In this document: positions 1 to 8,605 of the stretch, one piece after another
Position numbering within the stretch: position 1 is the first letter of the stretch
Layout: each line of letters starts with the position of its first letter
Source of the DNA: Prochlorococcus sp. AH-716-J09
Lineage (GTDB): Bacteria; Cyanobacteriota; Cyanobacteriia; PCC-6307; Cyanobiaceae
Assembly (NCBI GenBank): GCA_028408915.1
Contig: JAOOLS010000007.1
Span: 1,085 to 34,802 of the forward strand
Length of the DNA: 33,718 bases
Direction of reading: 5' to 3'
Translations under genes and position numbers: made by a program
The notes under the pieces: model-generated
The model's database searches: none
What the model saw: only the letters and a program-made list of their open reading frames with translations
Told to the model about the DNA's origin: nothing

Positions 1-880
1 CCTCATCAGCAGATTTAGAGCCAAAGTTTTTAATTTCAAGAAGATCTTCATAACTGAAGCCCATTAAATCCGAAACTGAGTTAACTTGAGCTCTTTTCAA
101 ACAATTATATGCTCTAACGGACAAGTTTAGTTCCTCTAGAGGAATTTGAGCCTCAGGAGATGGTTCAGGTTCTTCAGGAATTTCCTCAACCATTGTCACA
201 GTGGCAAGGGGTTGAAAAAGTTCTATTAACTGATTTGCAGCTTCAGCAATAGCATCGTCAGGACTTGTTGAACCATCTGTTACTACTTCCATTGTTAATC
301 TTTCTCTTCCAGTTCCGCCTTCTGCCACGGCAGTTTCATCAATTGAAAAATTCACTCTCTTAACTGGCATAAATACAGCATCTATTTGAAGTAAATCAAT
401 AGCAGTTGTCTCTTCACTCTTACGGTCGACGGGTCTATATCCAACACCTCTTTCAACATGGATTTCCAACTCTAAGTTATGACCCTCCTGAATAGTCGCG
501 ATAGGTTTTTCGCCATCAACAATTTCAACTTGAGAGGAGAATTGGATATCATTGGCCTTCACTTCCATTGGACCACTAGCTACTAACCTACCGATTTCGA
601 GCTCTGGATTAGAACTATTTATTGATAGTTGCTTGCAATTAAGAAGAATATCTAAAACGTCTTCTCTAACTCCAGGAATAGTGGCATATTCATGATTAAT
701 TCCTGCTATCCTTACAGCAGTAACTGCACTCCCTTCAAGTCCTCCCATAAGGACTCTTCTAAGAGAATTACCCAACGTTGTAGCTTGTCCCCTCTCAAGA
801 GGGCCAATTAAAAAAGTTCCTGTTTGGGAGCGATCATCTGCTATTTGATGGTCGATTCTGTCAATCTGGTATTGCAACAC
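1..880 (-). CDS. rpoA: DNA-directed RNA polymerase subunit alpha (3' end cut by window)
   Basis: Alpha subunit of RNA polymerase, which dimerises to nucleate assembly of the core enzyme and contacts regulators and upstream DNA through its C-terminal domain. The reading frame starts at a GTG at 880 followed by a TTG, giving [12 protein letters not shown] and then the family N-terminus with [10 protein letters not shown]. The visible C-terminal part carries the alpha-CTD helix-hairpin-helix region ([27 protein letters not shown]). About 293 codons are visible and the frame is still open at base 1, so roughly 20 residues are missing. It is the last gene of the ribosomal cluster seen here, 56 nt after rpsK. 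That gap contains a C9A9 run and a hairpin on the coding strand. The identification is certain; the GTG start is inferred from family alignment. Confidence 0.96.
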   Translation of the reverse strand, partial: MLQYQIDRIDHQIADDRSQTGTFLIGPLERGQATTLGNSLRRVLMGGLEGSAVTAVRIAGINHEYATIPGVREDVLDILLNCKQLSINSSNPELEIGRLVASGPMEVKANDIQFSSQVEIVDGEKPIATIQEGHNLELEIHVERGVGYRPVDRKSEETTAIDLLQIDAVFMPVKRVNFSIDETAVAEGGTGRERLTMEVVTDGSTSPDDAIAEAANQLIELFQPLATVTMVEEIPEEPEPSPEAQIPLEELNLSVRAYNCLKRAQVNSVSDLMGFSYEDLLEIKNFGSKSADE

Positions 881-901
881 GGAAAATAATGAGGTTAAAA
901 G

Positions 902-919
902 TTTTTTTTTGGGGGGGGG
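902..919. repeat. Adjacent homopolymers T9 and G9 (C9A9 on the transcribed sense strand)
   Basis: Nine T followed by nine G on the plus strand, lying between the rpsK stop and the rpoA start. In the mRNA this reads C9 then A9, about 22 nt before the rpoA GTG. A run of nine G/C bases is out of character in this A+T-rich sequence. It may be a length-variable tract or carry assembly error in its exact length. Confidence 0.85.
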
Positions 920-931
920 TTGAGAATGGTT

Positions 932-961
932 AAGACCTAAACGCGTCTCCGTTTAGGTCTT
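932..961 (-). promoter_or_regulatory. Perfect 12-bp hairpin spanning the rpsK stop codon
   Basis: AAGACCTAAACG at 932-943 is the exact reverse complement of CGTTTAGGTCTT at 950-961, with a 6-nt loop at 944-949. The stem includes the last codons and the TAG stop (937-939) of rpsK. On the mRNA strand the stem is followed by AACCATTCTC and then C9A9, with no U-run, so it is not a classical intrinsic terminator. It could stabilise the 3' end of a processed rpsK mRNA or set the ratio of rpoA to ribosomal-protein expression. The structure is seen directly; its role is inferred. Confidence 0.7.
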
Positions 962-1329
962 CTACATCCATTATGAGGTAATGGAGTTACATCTCTTATT
1001 AGAGTTATTTCTAATCCGGCCACTTGTAAAGCTCTTATGGCCGTTTCCCTACCTGCGCCTGGCCCTCTAACTAGTACTTCTATTTGTCTCATGCCTTGAT
1101 CAAGTGCTCTTCTAGCTGCAGCTTCAGCAGCTGTTTGAGCAGCAAATGGCGTACCTTTCCGAGCGCCTTTAAATCCACTTGCGCCTGCAGAAGACCAAGA
1201 AATTACATGGCCAGAGGTGTCAGTAATTGAAACAATAGTATTATTAAAAGTGCTTTGGATGTGTACCACACCATTAGGTACATTACGTTTAGATTTCTTG
1301 GAACCTGTTTTTTTTACTGTAGCTGCCAT
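937..1329 (-). CDS. rpsK: 30S ribosomal protein S11
   Basis: Small-subunit platform protein that contacts 16S rRNA near the 690 and 790 loops and the Shine-Dalgarno/anti-Shine-Dalgarno helix. At 130 residues it is the usual length. It has the diagnostic [16 protein letters not shown] segment, the [14 protein letters not shown] region and the basic C-terminus with [11 protein letters not shown]. It sits 44 nt after rpsM and 56 nt before rpoA, the standard alpha-operon order. Its stop codon is embedded in a perfect hairpin, described separately. The identification is unambiguous. Confidence 0.98.
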   Translation of the reverse strand: MAATVKKTGSKKSKRNVPNGVVHIQSTFNNTIVSITDTSGHVISWSSAGASGFKGARKGTPFAAQTAAEAAARRALDQGMRQIEVLVRGPGAGRETAIRALQVAGLEITLIRDVTPLPHNGCRRPKRRRV

Positions 1330-1373
1330 GATGTTTTAATTTAATACTTAAATTTGTAAATAGATTTAGTTAT

Positions 1374-1739
1374 TTATTTTTTTCTTCCAGCAACTGTTTT
1401 CCTAGAACCCCGTCTTGTTCTTGCATTGGTTCTAGTTCTTTGACCTCTTACAGGAAGACTCATTCTATGTCTTCTTCCTCTTACACACCCTATGTCTTGT
1501 AGACGTTTTAAAGCCATACCCTCTTTTCTTCTCAAATCTCCTTCTAAAGTGAATTCTTCTGTAGCACCTCTGAGCTTTTGAACATCAGAATCTGAAAGGT
1601 CTTTGACACGAGTATCTGGGTTTACACCCGTATTAGCAAGAATTAGCTTCGATCTCGTTAAACCAATTCCATAGACGTATGTAAGTGCAATTTCAACTCG
1701 CTTTTCGCGAGGTATGTCAATTCCTGCAATCCTGGCCAC
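1374..1739 (-). CDS. rpsM: 30S ribosomal protein S13
   Basis: Small-subunit head protein that bridges to the 50S subunit and contacts the P-site tRNA through its basic C-terminal tail. At 121 residues it starts with [21 protein letters not shown] and carries the helix-two-turn-helix region, ending in the lysine- and arginine-rich tail [20 protein letters not shown]. Length and ends match the family, so the ATG at 1739 is secure. It follows rpmJ after a 41-nt gap that contains a small hairpin over the rpmJ stop. Confidence 0.98.
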   Translation of the reverse strand: MARIAGIDIPREKRVEIALTYVYGIGLTRSKLILANTGVNPDTRVKDLSDSDVQKLRGATEEFTLEGDLRRKEGMALKRLQDIGCVRGRRHRMSLPVRGQRTRTNARTRRGSRKTVAGRKK

Positions 1740-1769
1740 GTGTTTTGATTAAGTAAAAGTTTGAATTTA

Positions 1770-1788
1770 AGGGTTGAAATTTAACCCT
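1770..1788 (-). promoter_or_regulatory. Small hairpin over the rpmJ stop codon
   Basis: AGGGTT (1770-1775) pairs with AACCCT (1783-1788) across a 7-nt loop. On the transcribed strand the stem includes the last bases of rpmJ and its stop. It is followed by TAAATTC and not by a U-run. The placement resembles the rpsK hairpin. It may be an mRNA-processing or stability element, but a 6-bp stem could arise by chance. Confidence 0.4.
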
Positions 1789-1897
1789 GACGCTGTTTAT
1801 TGCGAGGTCTTTTCTTGTTGATAACATAGATTTTACCTCTTCTCCTCACGATCTGATCGTCAGGACTAATTTTTTTGACTGAAGATCTGACCTTCAT
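1781..1897 (-). CDS. rpmJ: 50S ribosomal protein L36
   Basis: Smallest protein of the large subunit, near the peptidyl-transferase region. I found it by translating the gap between adk and rpsM: 38 codons from an ATG at 1897 to a TAA at 1781, beginning [20 protein letters not shown] and ending [12 protein letters not shown]. Most L36 proteins use a zinc ribbon with CxxC and CxxxxH motifs. This one has no cysteine (the positions read [11 protein letters not shown]), so it is the zinc-independent C-minus type. Its place before rpsM is the conserved order. The gene is certain despite its size. Confidence 0.97.
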   Translation of the reverse strand: MKVRSSVKKISPDDQIVRRRGKIYVINKKRPRNKQRQG

Positions 1898-1923
1898 AGG
1901 GGTTTAACAAATAAAACGTTAAT

Positions 1924-1929
1924 ATTATA
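1924..1929 (-). promoter_or_regulatory. Candidate -10 element upstream of rpmJ
   Basis: The minus strand reads TATAAT, a perfect -10 hexamer, 26 nt before the rpmJ ATG. No convincing -35 hexamer lies 16-18 nt upstream. It could drive rpmJ-rpsM-rpsK-rpoA separately from the upstream ribosomal genes. In an A+T-rich genome such hexamers occur by chance. Confidence 0.3.
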
Positions 1930-1942
1930 TTCTACATCATAA

Positions 1943-2491
1943 TCAAGCCATTTTTTGTTTGATATCAAAGGAAATGGTTTTTAAATCTCTATTAGCATCA
2001 ATATATTCTAACAATGAGAGATCATTAAAATATTGAATCAATGGTTCTGTAGTTTTTTTATAAATGTCAACTCTTGTTCTAATTGTCTCTTCTGTATCAT
2101 CTTTTCTACCTCTTAAAAGCAAACGCTTAATTAGTACTTCTTCCGGAATATCTAAATAAAAAACTAGTTCCAAAGGTTGATTTATTTCATTTAAGACTTC
2201 ATTTAATGAATTTGCTTGAGATAAATTTCTTGGGTAGCCATCTAATATCCAACCTTTGTTATCCTTGACTAAATTTTGTCTTACTATCTTTAATACCAGT
2301 TCATCACTAACAAGTTCCCCTCGATTCATAATATCCTTTACCTGAATACCAAGTGCAGTATTCATTTCGATTTCTTTTCTTAATAATTCACCAGTAGAAA
2401 GGTGTAAATAAGAATTACTTTGACTTAACAATTCCGCTTGAGTCCCTTTCCCTGCTCCAGGGGCTCCTAAAAATAATAAATGTTTCTTCAT
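1943..2491 (-). CDS. adk: Adenylate kinase (short-LID form)
   Basis: Cytosolic enzyme that interconverts ATP + AMP and 2 ADP. The P-loop GAPGAGKGT lies at residues 9-17. The NMP-binding part includes STGELLR, and GYPRN is the substrate-binding motif. The LID segment is short ([21 protein letters not shown]), giving 182 residues in place of about 214 in E. coli; this short form is usual in cyanobacteria. Its ATG overlaps the secY stop by one base (TAATG), which suggests translational coupling. The secY-adk pairing is widespread in bacterial spc operons. Confidence 0.97.
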   Translation of the reverse strand: MKKHLLFLGAPGAGKGTQAELLSQSNSYLHLSTGELLRKEIEMNTALGIQVKDIMNRGELVSDELVLKIVRQNLVKDNKGWILDGYPRNLSQANSLNEVLNEINQPLELVFYLDIPEEVLIKRLLLRGRKDDTEETIRTRVDIYKKTTEPLIQYFNDLSLLEYIDANRDLKTISFDIKQKMA

Positions 2492-3810
2492 TAATTGTTA
2501 ATTAATCCCTCATACCTTTGTGAAATAACATAAGTTTGAATTTGCTTAGCAGTGTCTATAGCAACACCCACAAGAATAAGTAATGAAGTTGCTCCTAAAC
2601 CTTGAAAGGTCTGAACATTTGTAGCTCTTTCTACTGCAGCTGGGATTATAGCTACTGAACCCAGAAATAATCCTCCCAATAAAGTCAACCTATTTTGTAT
2701 ACCTGATAGGTAGTTTGCTGTATTAGTTCCTGGTCTAACGCCTGGTATCGCTACTCCTCCTTTCTTTAAATTTGAAGCTACATCAACTGGGTTGATAGTA
2801 AGAGATGCATAAAAATAGGAGAACCCCAAAATCAAGGTGAAGAATGTAAGAGCATATGGCCATGGATTAGAAGATCCGGGATTTAAACTACTGGCTAACT
2901 TAATTAAGACTGGATTACCAGTTACATTTGCAATAGTTATAGGTAAAAAGATTAAAGCAGATGCAAATATGATAGGCATGACTCCTCCTGCATTTAATTT
3001 TAAAGGTAAATAACTTTGCCTTGTAGGAAGTAGTGTTGAACTTCCTATCTGCCTTTTTGCGCTAACAATAGGTATGCGCCTTGCTCCCTCTTGAACAAAA
3101 ATGATCCCTACAATTGTCAGTAAAAATACTCCAAGTAAAACTGCTATACCTAAAACATCTCCTCTATCGCCAGTTTGAGCTTTTTCAATGGTTGAACTTA
3201 GAGCCTTAGGTAAAGTCGAAACAATATTCAAAAAAATTACCAGTGAAGCGCCTTGACCTATCCCTTTCTCTGTGATGATTTCACTAAACCACATTACCAA
3301 CATTGAGCCAGTAACCAAGGCAATGGAGGTTTGCAAGACAAATGTAGTTTCACTTATACCTTGAATAGCATATTGTCTGAGAATTAAGGAAAAAATTATA
3401 CTTTGCAAAAACCCCCATCCTAATGAAACATATCTAGTAATTTGAGCAATTTTTCTTCTTCCCGCTTCTCCTTCGTTTTTTTGTAAATCTTCAAGGACGG
3501 GCAATGAAGCTGTGAGAAGCTGAATAATGATTGATGCGTTGATAAAGGGGAGTATGCCTAATGCGAATATCCCTAAGGTTGAAATTCCTCCTCCAGTAAA
3601 AATATCTAAAAAGCCTATTAATTGCCCTCCTTGATCTATAAAACTTTTAAAAGCAACCCTATCAATACCAGGCATAGGGATATATATGCCAAGTCTTACT
3701 AAAAGGAGAAGTCCTAAAGTAGTTAAAACTCTACTTCTTAGCTCCTTATTTAAAAATAATTGGGAAAGTATTTCAGAAGCGCTAGGATTTCTACTTTTGT
3801 TGACAAACAT
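2491..3810 (-). CDS. secY: Preprotein translocase subunit SecY
   Basis: Channel-forming subunit of the Sec translocon, in the plasma membrane and, in cyanobacteria, also the thylakoid membrane. At 439 residues it shows about ten hydrophobic segments. Family signatures include [17 protein letters not shown], the [14 protein letters not shown] region and the cytoplasmic loop with [14 protein letters not shown]. It lies between rplO (29-nt gap) and adk (1-base overlap). The single secY serving both membranes is established for cyanobacteria and not visible in the sequence. Confidence 0.98.
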   Translation of the reverse strand: MFVNKSRNPSASEILSQLFLNKELRSRVLTTLGLLLLVRLGIYIPMPGIDRVAFKSFIDQGGQLIGFLDIFTGGGISTLGIFALGILPFINASIIIQLLTASLPVLEDLQKNEGEAGRRKIAQITRYVSLGWGFLQSIIFSLILRQYAIQGISETTFVLQTSIALVTGSMLVMWFSEIITEKGIGQGASLVIFLNIVSTLPKALSSTIEKAQTGDRGDVLGIAVLLGVFLLTIVGIIFVQEGARRIPIVSAKRQIGSSTLLPTRQSYLPLKLNAGGVMPIIFASALIFLPITIANVTGNPVLIKLASSLNPGSSNPWPYALTFFTLILGFSYFYASLTINPVDVASNLKKGGVAIPGVRPGTNTANYLSGIQNRLTLLGGLFLGSVAIIPAAVERATNVQTFQGLGATSLLILVGVAIDTAKQIQTYVISQRYEGLINN

Positions 3811-3839
3811 TTTGAAACTTACCTAAATTTTTAGTAAAT

Positions 3840-4298
3840 TTATTTATTATTTATAAGCTCGCAGGATCCGCCTGCGTCCTCAATTTTTTGTTTTGCAACT
3901 TTTGTAAATGCATGAGCTTGGACTTTTAACTTTATATTAAGTTTTCCGTTACCAAGGATTTTTAAAGGAAATTTGGGCTTGAAGATCAATCCTTTCTTAA
4001 CTAGTGAGTCTAGGTTAACAGTATCATTATCTTTGAAATCATTTAATTTTTCTAAATTAACTATAGAAAAGTTCTTTTGATTAATTATTTCAAAGTGCTT
4101 TAATTTTGGAACTCTTCTATATAGTGGCATTTGGCCACCTTCAAAACCTGGGCGTGTGGGTCTTCCAGAACGTGACTTTTGTCCTCTCATTCCAAAACCA
4201 CATGATGCGCCTTGACCGGCGGCAATACCTCTACCCTTTCTTAATTTTTTCTTTCTCGCACCAGAGTTTGATTTAAGTGTATTTAATGTTGAAGTCAT
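3840..4298 (-). CDS. rplO: 50S ribosomal protein L15
   Basis: Large-subunit assembly protein. The N-terminal half is the glycine- and arginine-rich extension ([27 protein letters not shown]) that threads into 23S r[18 protein letters not shown] is the family signature. The longest frame begins at a TTG at 4307, which overlaps the rpsE stop. I prefer the ATG at 4298 ([11 protein letters not shown]), giving 152 residues and a 5-nt gap after rpsE. The identification is certain; the start is very likely. Confidence 0.96.
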   Translation of the reverse strand: MTSTLNTLKSNSGARKKKLRKGRGIAAGQGASCGFGMRGQKSRSGRPTRPGFEGGQMPLYRRVPKLKHFEIINQKNFSIVNLEKLNDFKDNDTVNLDSLVKKGLIFKPKFPLKILGNGKLNIKLKVQAHAFTKVAKQKIEDAGGSCELINNK

Positions 4299-4303
4299 AA
4301 TTT

Positions 4304-4924
4304 TCAAGAATAGATCTGTTCAAGTGAGATGCCTCTCTCCCTTGAGGCAGATTTGTGTGTTCTTAATTGAGAAAGAGCTACCATTGCAGCTCTTGCATTA
4401 TTTAAAGGTGTTTTACTACCCAATCTTTTTGCTAAGACATTTTTTATACCGGCTAATTCTAAAACTGTTCTTATTGAACCACCAGCAATTACACCTGTAC
4501 CTGGGGCAGCTGGTCTAATTAGTACATTAGCAGCACCATCTCTACCTTTAGATAAAGTCGGTATTGAATTATTTGGGGTTAAGGGAACCTTAACAAGATT
4601 CTTTTTACCATCTGAAACTCCCTTTCTCACCGCACCAATAACATCTCCTGCTTTACCAACTCCAACTCCAACTTGACCTTTCTCATTACCTACAACAACA
4701 ATTGCTCTAAAACTCATTTTTTTTCCACCCTTAACAGTCTTTGAAACGCGTCGAATTTGAACAACTCTTTCTTGCCAATCAGAATCTCTCTCTAGATTTT
4801 TTGAATCACCTCTTCTATTTCTTTTTCGATCATTACGATTATTCTTTTTTTGTTCTACAGGCATAGCTCCAGGAACGTTATCGTTCTTGGATTGAATTTC
4901 TTGTTTTGTTGGAGTGTCAGTCAT
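4304..4924 (-). CDS. rpsE: 30S ribosomal protein S5
   Basis: Small-subunit protein at the mRNA entry site that affects decoding fidelity. It is 206 residues long. The double-stranded-RNA-binding domain starts near residue 50 ([20 protein letters not shown], then [21 protein letters not shown]) and is followed by the S5 C-terminal fold ([12 protein letters not shown]). The first 45 or so residues are a charged, asparagine- and lysine-rich extension ([15 protein letters not shown]), longer than in E. coli S5 and common in cyanobacteria. L30 (rpmD), which follows rpsE in E. coli, is missing here. Confidence 0.98.
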   Translation of the reverse strand: MTDTPTKQEIQSKNDNVPGAMPVEQKKNNRNDRKRNRRGDSKNLERDSDWQERVVQIRRVSKTVKGGKKMSFRAIVVVGNEKGQVGVGVGKAGDVIGAVRKGVSDGKKNLVKVPLTPNNSIPTLSKGRDGAANVLIRPAAPGTGVIAGGSIRTVLELAGIKNVLAKRLGSKTPLNNARAAMVALSQLRTHKSASRERGISLEQIYS

Positions 4925-4940
4925 AGTAAAAAATTAAGAG

Positions 4941-5309
4941 TTAGAATTCAAGGCCAGCTTCACGAGCAGCGTCTGCAAGTGCTTTTACTCTGCCGTGATA
5001 TAAAATACCTCCACGGTCAAAAATTACTTGCTTAATACCTTTTTTTATCGCTCTCTTTGCTAGTAATTTTCCAACGATAGAAGAAGAATTACAATCAGAA
5101 GGTAATTTATCAGATTTTTCTCTTAGTTCCTTATCAACAGTTGAAGCAGAGCAAATAGTTGTTTGAGCGCTATCATCTATAACCTGGGCATAAATGTGGT
5201 TATTAGAGCGAAAAACAGACAATCTTGGGCGGGTTGCATCTCCAATTAAGAATCTCCTTAATCTTTTATGTCTTTTTTGTGTTTGTAATTTCCTGGAAAT
5301 TTTGGTCAT
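4941..5309 (-). CDS. rplR: 50S ribosomal protein L18
   Basis: Binds 5S rRNA together with L5 in the central protuberance. At 122 residues it starts with [20 protein letters not shown] and has [19 protein letters not shown] and the C-terminal [19 protein letters not shown], all typical. It lies 14 nt after rplF and 16 nt before rpsE. Confidence 0.98.
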   Translation of the reverse strand: MTKISRKLQTQKRHKRLRRFLIGDATRPRLSVFRSNNHIYAQVIDDSAQTTICSASTVDKELREKSDKLPSDCNSSSIVGKLLAKRAIKKGIKQVIFDRGGILYHGRVKALADAAREAGLEF

Positions 5310-5323
5310 TTTTTTAATTGGAA

Positions 5324-5863
5324 TTATTTTTTGCCAGATTTACCAGCTTTTCTGAGAATTCTCTCATCATGGTACTTAATTCCTTTACCTTTATATGGCT
5401 CTGGAGGTCTAATTGATCTGATTTTTGCTGCTTCATTGCCAACAATTTCCTTATCAATTCCAGATACAGTAACGTTTGTATTACTCTCAACCTTATATGT
5501 TATACCATCAGGGGGGATCATTTCTACAGGATGACTATAACCTGCACTTACAACTAGATTTTTACCTTTGACTTGTGCTCTCGATCCAACGCCAACAATT
5601 TCTAGTTTCTTCGAAAAACCTTGAGTAACCCCTTCGACCATATTAGCAATTAATGCTCTACATAAACCATGTCTCTGCCTTGAATATATTTTGGTTGTAG
5701 TTGGACTTACTACAACAGTATTATCTTTCTTATCAAAACTAACTCCCTCAGGCATTAGACGTTTTAACTCACCCTTTGGGCCTTTCACTGTAACTGTTAA
5801 TCCATCAAAATCAACTGTAACTTTCTCTGGAATTAGTACTGGTGTTTTTCCGATTCTTGACAT
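5324..5863 (-). CDS. rplF: 50S ribosomal protein L6
   Basis: Large-subunit protein near the factor-binding centre and sarcin-ricin loop. It is 179 residues long with two tandem L6 repeats. The family signature [20 protein letters not shown] lies close to the C-terminus, followed by the basic tail AGKSGKK. A good Shine-Dalgarno (AGGAGG) precedes the ATG in the 12-nt gap after rpsH. Confidence 0.98.
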   Translation of the reverse strand: MSRIGKTPVLIPEKVTVDFDGLTVTVKGPKGELKRLMPEGVSFDKKDNTVVVSPTTTKIYSRQRHGLCRALIANMVEGVTQGFSKKLEIVGVGSRAQVKGKNLVVSAGYSHPVEMIPPDGITYKVESNTNVTVSGIDKEIVGNEAAKIRSIRPPEPYKGKGIKYHDERILRKAGKSGKK

Positions 5864-5875
5864 GATTAATCCTCC

Positions 5876-6277
5876 TTAATAAACATAGCAGAGGACTTCG
5901 CCTCCAATACCTTGCTTCCTAGCATCGCGATCACTCATGACGCCTTTAGAAGTTGATATTATGGCAACTCCAAGACCTCCAAGAACTTTTGGTAAACCCT
6001 TAGTATTTTTATAAATTCTCAAACCAGGTTTACTAACTCTCTGCATAGATCGAATAGTAGGGAATTTATTTTTACCACTATATTTGAGGCCAAGAATTAT
6101 TTGTGATTTATAACCTTCACCTTCTTCATTTATATCAGAAATGAAACCCTCTTTTTGCAGTACTTTAGCGATACTTAAGGACATTTTTGAACCAGGGATA
6201 GTTGTGGTTGTATGCTTTTTTTGACTCGCATTTCTAATTCGAGTTAGCATATCTGAAATAGGATCGTGATTTGACAT
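5876..6277 (-). CDS. rpsH: 30S ribosomal protein S8
   Basis: Primary 16S rRNA-binding protein of the central domain. It is 133 residues long, from [17 protein letters not shown] to the C-terminal [20 protein letters not shown] signature. In E. coli S8 is also the translational repressor of the spc operon, acting at the start of rplE, which lies immediately upstream here; see the finding on the rplX-rplE gap. rpsN (S14), which separates rplE and rpsH in E. coli, is absent: the gap is only 9 nt. Confidence 0.98.
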   Translation of the reverse strand: MSNHDPISDMLTRIRNASQKKHTTTTIPGSKMSLSIAKVLQKEGFISDINEEGEGYKSQIILGLKYSGKNKFPTIRSMQRVSKPGLRIYKNTKGLPKVLGGLGVAIISTSKGVMSDRDARKQGIGGEVLCYVY

Positions 6278-6286
6278 AGTTTTAAT

Positions 6287-6826
6287 TTAATTCTTACTAA
6301 AAGGCATTCCTAACTCCTGCAAAAGAGCTTTACCTTCTTGATCTGATTTTGCACTAGTGACAATAGTTATATCCATACCTCTTATTGAATCTATTTTATC
6401 AAAAGAGATTTCAGGAAAAATCAATTGCTCTTTCACGCCAACGGTGTAATTACCTCTCCCATCAAAACTTTTTGGATTAACTCCTCTAAAGTCTCTTATT
6501 CTTGGTAAAGCTAGATTTATAAATCTCTCCAAAAAAGAATACATCCTGTCTCCTCTCAAAGTTACAGTACAACCAATAGGCATGCCCTCGCGAATTTTAA
6601 AACCCGCGATAGCTTTTTTGGCCCTAGTTACTAAAGCCTTTTGTCCTGTAATTGTTGCCATTTCATTTAAAGAGGCTTCAAGAGCTTTCGAATTAGAAGC
6701 TGCTTCACCAAGACCTCTGTTAACGTTGACTTTGACAACTTTAGGTACTTGATGAATATTTTTAAGACCAAGGTCTTTTAAAAGTTTTGGTCTTATTGAT
6801 TCTTTGTAGCGATTTTTTAGAGTCAT
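6287..6826 (-). CDS. rplE: 50S ribosomal protein L5
   Basis: Central-protuberance protein that binds 5S rRNA and contacts P-site tRNA. It is 179 residues long, with [37 protein letters not shown] and [20 protein letters not shown], all diagnostic. The gene starts after the longest gap within this part of the cluster (75 nt), which contains a 7-bp hairpin ending 13 nt before the ATG. This suggests separate control of its translation. Confidence 0.98.
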   Translation of the reverse strand: MTLKNRYKESIRPKLLKDLGLKNIHQVPKVVKVNVNRGLGEAASNSKALEASLNEMATITGQKALVTRAKKAIAGFKIREGMPIGCTVTLRGDRMYSFLERFINLALPRIRDFRGVNPKSFDGRGNYTVGVKEQLIFPEISFDKIDSIRGMDITIVTSAKSDQEGKALLQELGMPFSKN

Positions 6827-6838
6827 AATTTTTTTGTT

Positions 6839-6860
6839 AATTCTGGTCTTTGTCAGAATT
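6839..6860 (-). promoter_or_regulatory. Hairpin in the rplX-rplE gap, candidate translational operator
   Basis: AATTCTG (6839-6845) is complementary to CAGAATT (6854-6860) around an 8-nt loop. On the mRNA strand it is followed by AAC, a run of seven A and the rplE start region. Its position just ahead of rplE matches where S8 represses the E. coli spc operon, but I cannot show that it resembles the S8 target. The pairing is seen; the function is inferred. Confidence 0.4.
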
Positions 6861-6901
6861 GATAAATTAGAAAAAGTTGAAATCTGGTTTCTGATGAAAA
6901 A

Positions 6902-7258
6902 TTAATCAATTACTTCACCAGTTTTCTTCAATCTTCTTTTCTTAACCCCCTCTTTATCAATAAAGTATTCAATCTTACTTGTAAGATTTTTATCTTTTGA
7001 AAAAAACATTACATTTGATGCATGTAAAGATGCTTCTTCTGTAAGAATTCTTCCAGTTTCTCCTTCCTGAGTTGGTTTTACATGTTTGGTCCTAAGGTTA
7101 ATTCCCTTTACAACTACTCTATTTTCAAGAGGGATAGTTTTTAAAACTTCACCAGTTTTCCCTTTGTCCTTGCCATTAATTACTTTTACCAAATCTCCAG
7201 TTTTGATTCTCATTTTTATTCTCTGGAAATTTTTCTTTTGCTTTAATGAATCCAACAT
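6902..7258 (-). CDS. rplX: 50S ribosomal protein L24
   Basis: Assembly-initiator protein of the large subunit. The KOW motif is near residues 18-45 ([20 protein letters not shown]). The frame is 118 residues. The ATG used here directly follows the rplN stop (TAAATG), with a Shine-Dalgarno GGAGGTGAT inside rplN. An internal ATG at residue 16 ([11 protein letters not shown]) would give the more usual bacterial N-terminus, so the first 15 residues are either a lineage-specific extension or untranslated. The strong Shine-Dalgarno favours the longer form. Confidence 0.95.
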   Translation of the reverse strand: MLDSLKQKKNFQRIKMRIKTGDLVKVINGKDKGKTGEVLKTIPLENRVVVKGINLRTKHVKPTQEGETGRILTEEASLHASNVMFFSKDKNLTSKIEYFIDKEGVKKRRLKKTGEVID

Positions 7259-7624
7259 TTAAATCACCTCCGGAGCAAGAGAAACAATCTTTGTATAATT
7301 TTTATCCCGCAGTTCTCTAGCTACAGGACCAAAGACTCTAGTACCTTTTGGATTCTTATCTTCATTAATCAATACTGCCGCATTGTCATCAAATCTGATT
7401 GAATTACCAGTATTTCTTCTCAATGTTGCTTTAGTTCTGACGATAACAGCTTTAACAACTTCAGATTTCTTAACTCCCATGTTAGGAAGAGCATCTTTTA
7501 CGGTTGCTACGATTACATCCCCGACATGTGCATACCTTCTATTAGAACCTAAAACCCTAATACATTGGAGTCTTTTTGCCCCGCTATTATCGGCAACTGT
7601 TAAATAAGTTTCTTGTTGAATCAT
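7259..7624 (-). CDS. rplN: 50S ribosomal protein L14
   Basis: Large-subunit protein at the intersubunit bridge and the binding surface for the silencing factor RsfS. At 121 residues it starts [20 protein letters not shown], the family signature. It has a 4-nt ATGA overlap with rpsQ and a strong Shine-Dalgarno (AAGGAGG) inside the rpsQ end, indicating coupled translation. Confidence 0.98.
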
Positions 7625-7887
7625 TTTTGAACCTCCTTAGCCTGACTTGTTTTATTGAGAATCTCTTCTATGGCCCATCTTTTTTGAGCACTAAGCGGTC
7701 TAGTTTCTCTAATTTTAACTCGATCACCTAAAACGCATATATTTTCTGGATCATGCGCCTTATATCGAGTAGTTCTACTTACAATTTTTTTATAAGTGGG
7801 ATGTGGATATCTGTTAATAACAGCGACAACAACTGTTTTATCCATTTTGTCACTGACAACAGTACCAATTCTTTCTTTAAGTGCCAT
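7621..7887 (-). CDS. rpsQ: 30S ribosomal protein S17
   Basis: Early-assembling 16S rRNA-binding protein with an OB fold. It is 88 residues long, with [23 protein letters not shown] at the N-terminus, [18 protein letters not shown] in the rRNA-contacting loop and the [18 protein letters not shown] signature. It lies 9 nt after rpmC and overlaps rplN by 4 nt. Confidence 0.98.
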
Positions 7888-7896
7888 AACTAATAA

Positions 7897-8115
7897 TTAA
7901 TCAGAAGTTGTTTTAGAAGCAGATTGACTCTTACTAAGAGTGAGTAATTGCGCAACTTGTTTCTTGATAATTTTAAATTTATGAGTTTCATTGAGCTGTC
8001 TTGTAGCTTGCTTGAATCTCAAGTCAAAAAGATCTTTTCGTAATTGGTCAATCTTTTCAGTAATTTGTTCAGAATTTAATTTTTTAAATTCCTTAAGTGA
8101 CTCTGAGTTTTTCAT
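7897..8115 (-). CDS. rpmC: 50S ribosomal protein L29
   Basis: Two-helix protein at the polypeptide exit tunnel, next to the site used by trigger factor and SRP. It is 72 residues long with the helical hairpin [29 protein letters not shown] and a serine- and lysine-rich tail. It has a 4-nt overlap with rplP and a Shine-Dalgarno GAGGAGG in the last rplP codons. Confidence 0.96.
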   Translation of the reverse strand: MKNSESLKEFKKLNSEQITEKIDQLRKDLFDLRFKQATRQLNETHKFKIIKKQVAQLLTLSKSQSASKTTSD

Positions 8116-8594
8116 TGTTTAACCTCCTCTTGAGATTTTTTAATATTTTTTGTATTTTCTTGGGAGGAATTTTCTAGATTTTTATCAATTGAGATAAATT
8201 TAGTTTTTACAGGAAGTTTGTATTGAGCCAGACGCATAGCTTCCTTAGCAGTTTCCTCAGTGATATCCTCACCACCCATTTCAAAAAGTATTCTTCCAGG
8301 TTTTACAACTGCGACCCAAAACTCTGGATTACCTTTACCAGAACCCATTCTAGTTTCGGCAGGTCTCATGGTTACGGGTTTATCAGGAAATATTCTTATC
8401 CAGATTTGACCACCACGTTTGATATATCTAGTCATAGCTCTTCTGCTTGCTTCAATCTGACGTGCAGTTACCCAGCCACAGTCTTGAGCTTGGAGAGCAA
8501 ATTGACCGAATGCAATAGTATTACCTTTTGAGGCTACACCCCTCATTCTGCCTCTATGTTGTTTACGGAATTTAGTACGTTTTGGACTAAGCAT
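8112..8594 (-). CDS. rplP: 50S ribosomal protein L16
   Basis: Large-subunit protein near the A-site tRNA elbow. The canonical core runs from [19 protein letters not shown] through [19 protein letters not shown] to about residue 138. It is followed by about 20 extra charged residues ([22 protein letters not shown]), making 160 residues against about 136-140 in most bacteria. The extension includes the Shine-Dalgarno for rpmC, so it may persist for that reason. The rpsC stop overlaps the Shine-Dalgarno (TAGGAGG) ahead of this ATG. Confidence 0.98.
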   Translation of the reverse strand: MLSPKRTKFRKQHRGRMRGVASKGNTIAFGQFALQAQDCGWVTARQIEASRRAMTRYIKRGGQIWIRIFPDKPVTMRPAETRMGSGKGNPEFWVAVVKPGRILFEMGGEDITEETAKEAMRLAQYKLPVKTKFISIDKNLENSSQENTKNIKKSQEEVKQ

Positions 8595-8605
8595 TTTTAT
8601 ACCTC

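Noticed and set aside
4299-4307. TTG start for rplO overlapping the rpsE stop
   Set aside because: The ATG three codons later gives the usual L15 N-terminus; only three residues differ.
8223-8531. 102-codon open frame on the plus strand
   Set aside because: It lies fully antisense to rplP, has no recognisable family, and its composition mirrors the opposite gene.
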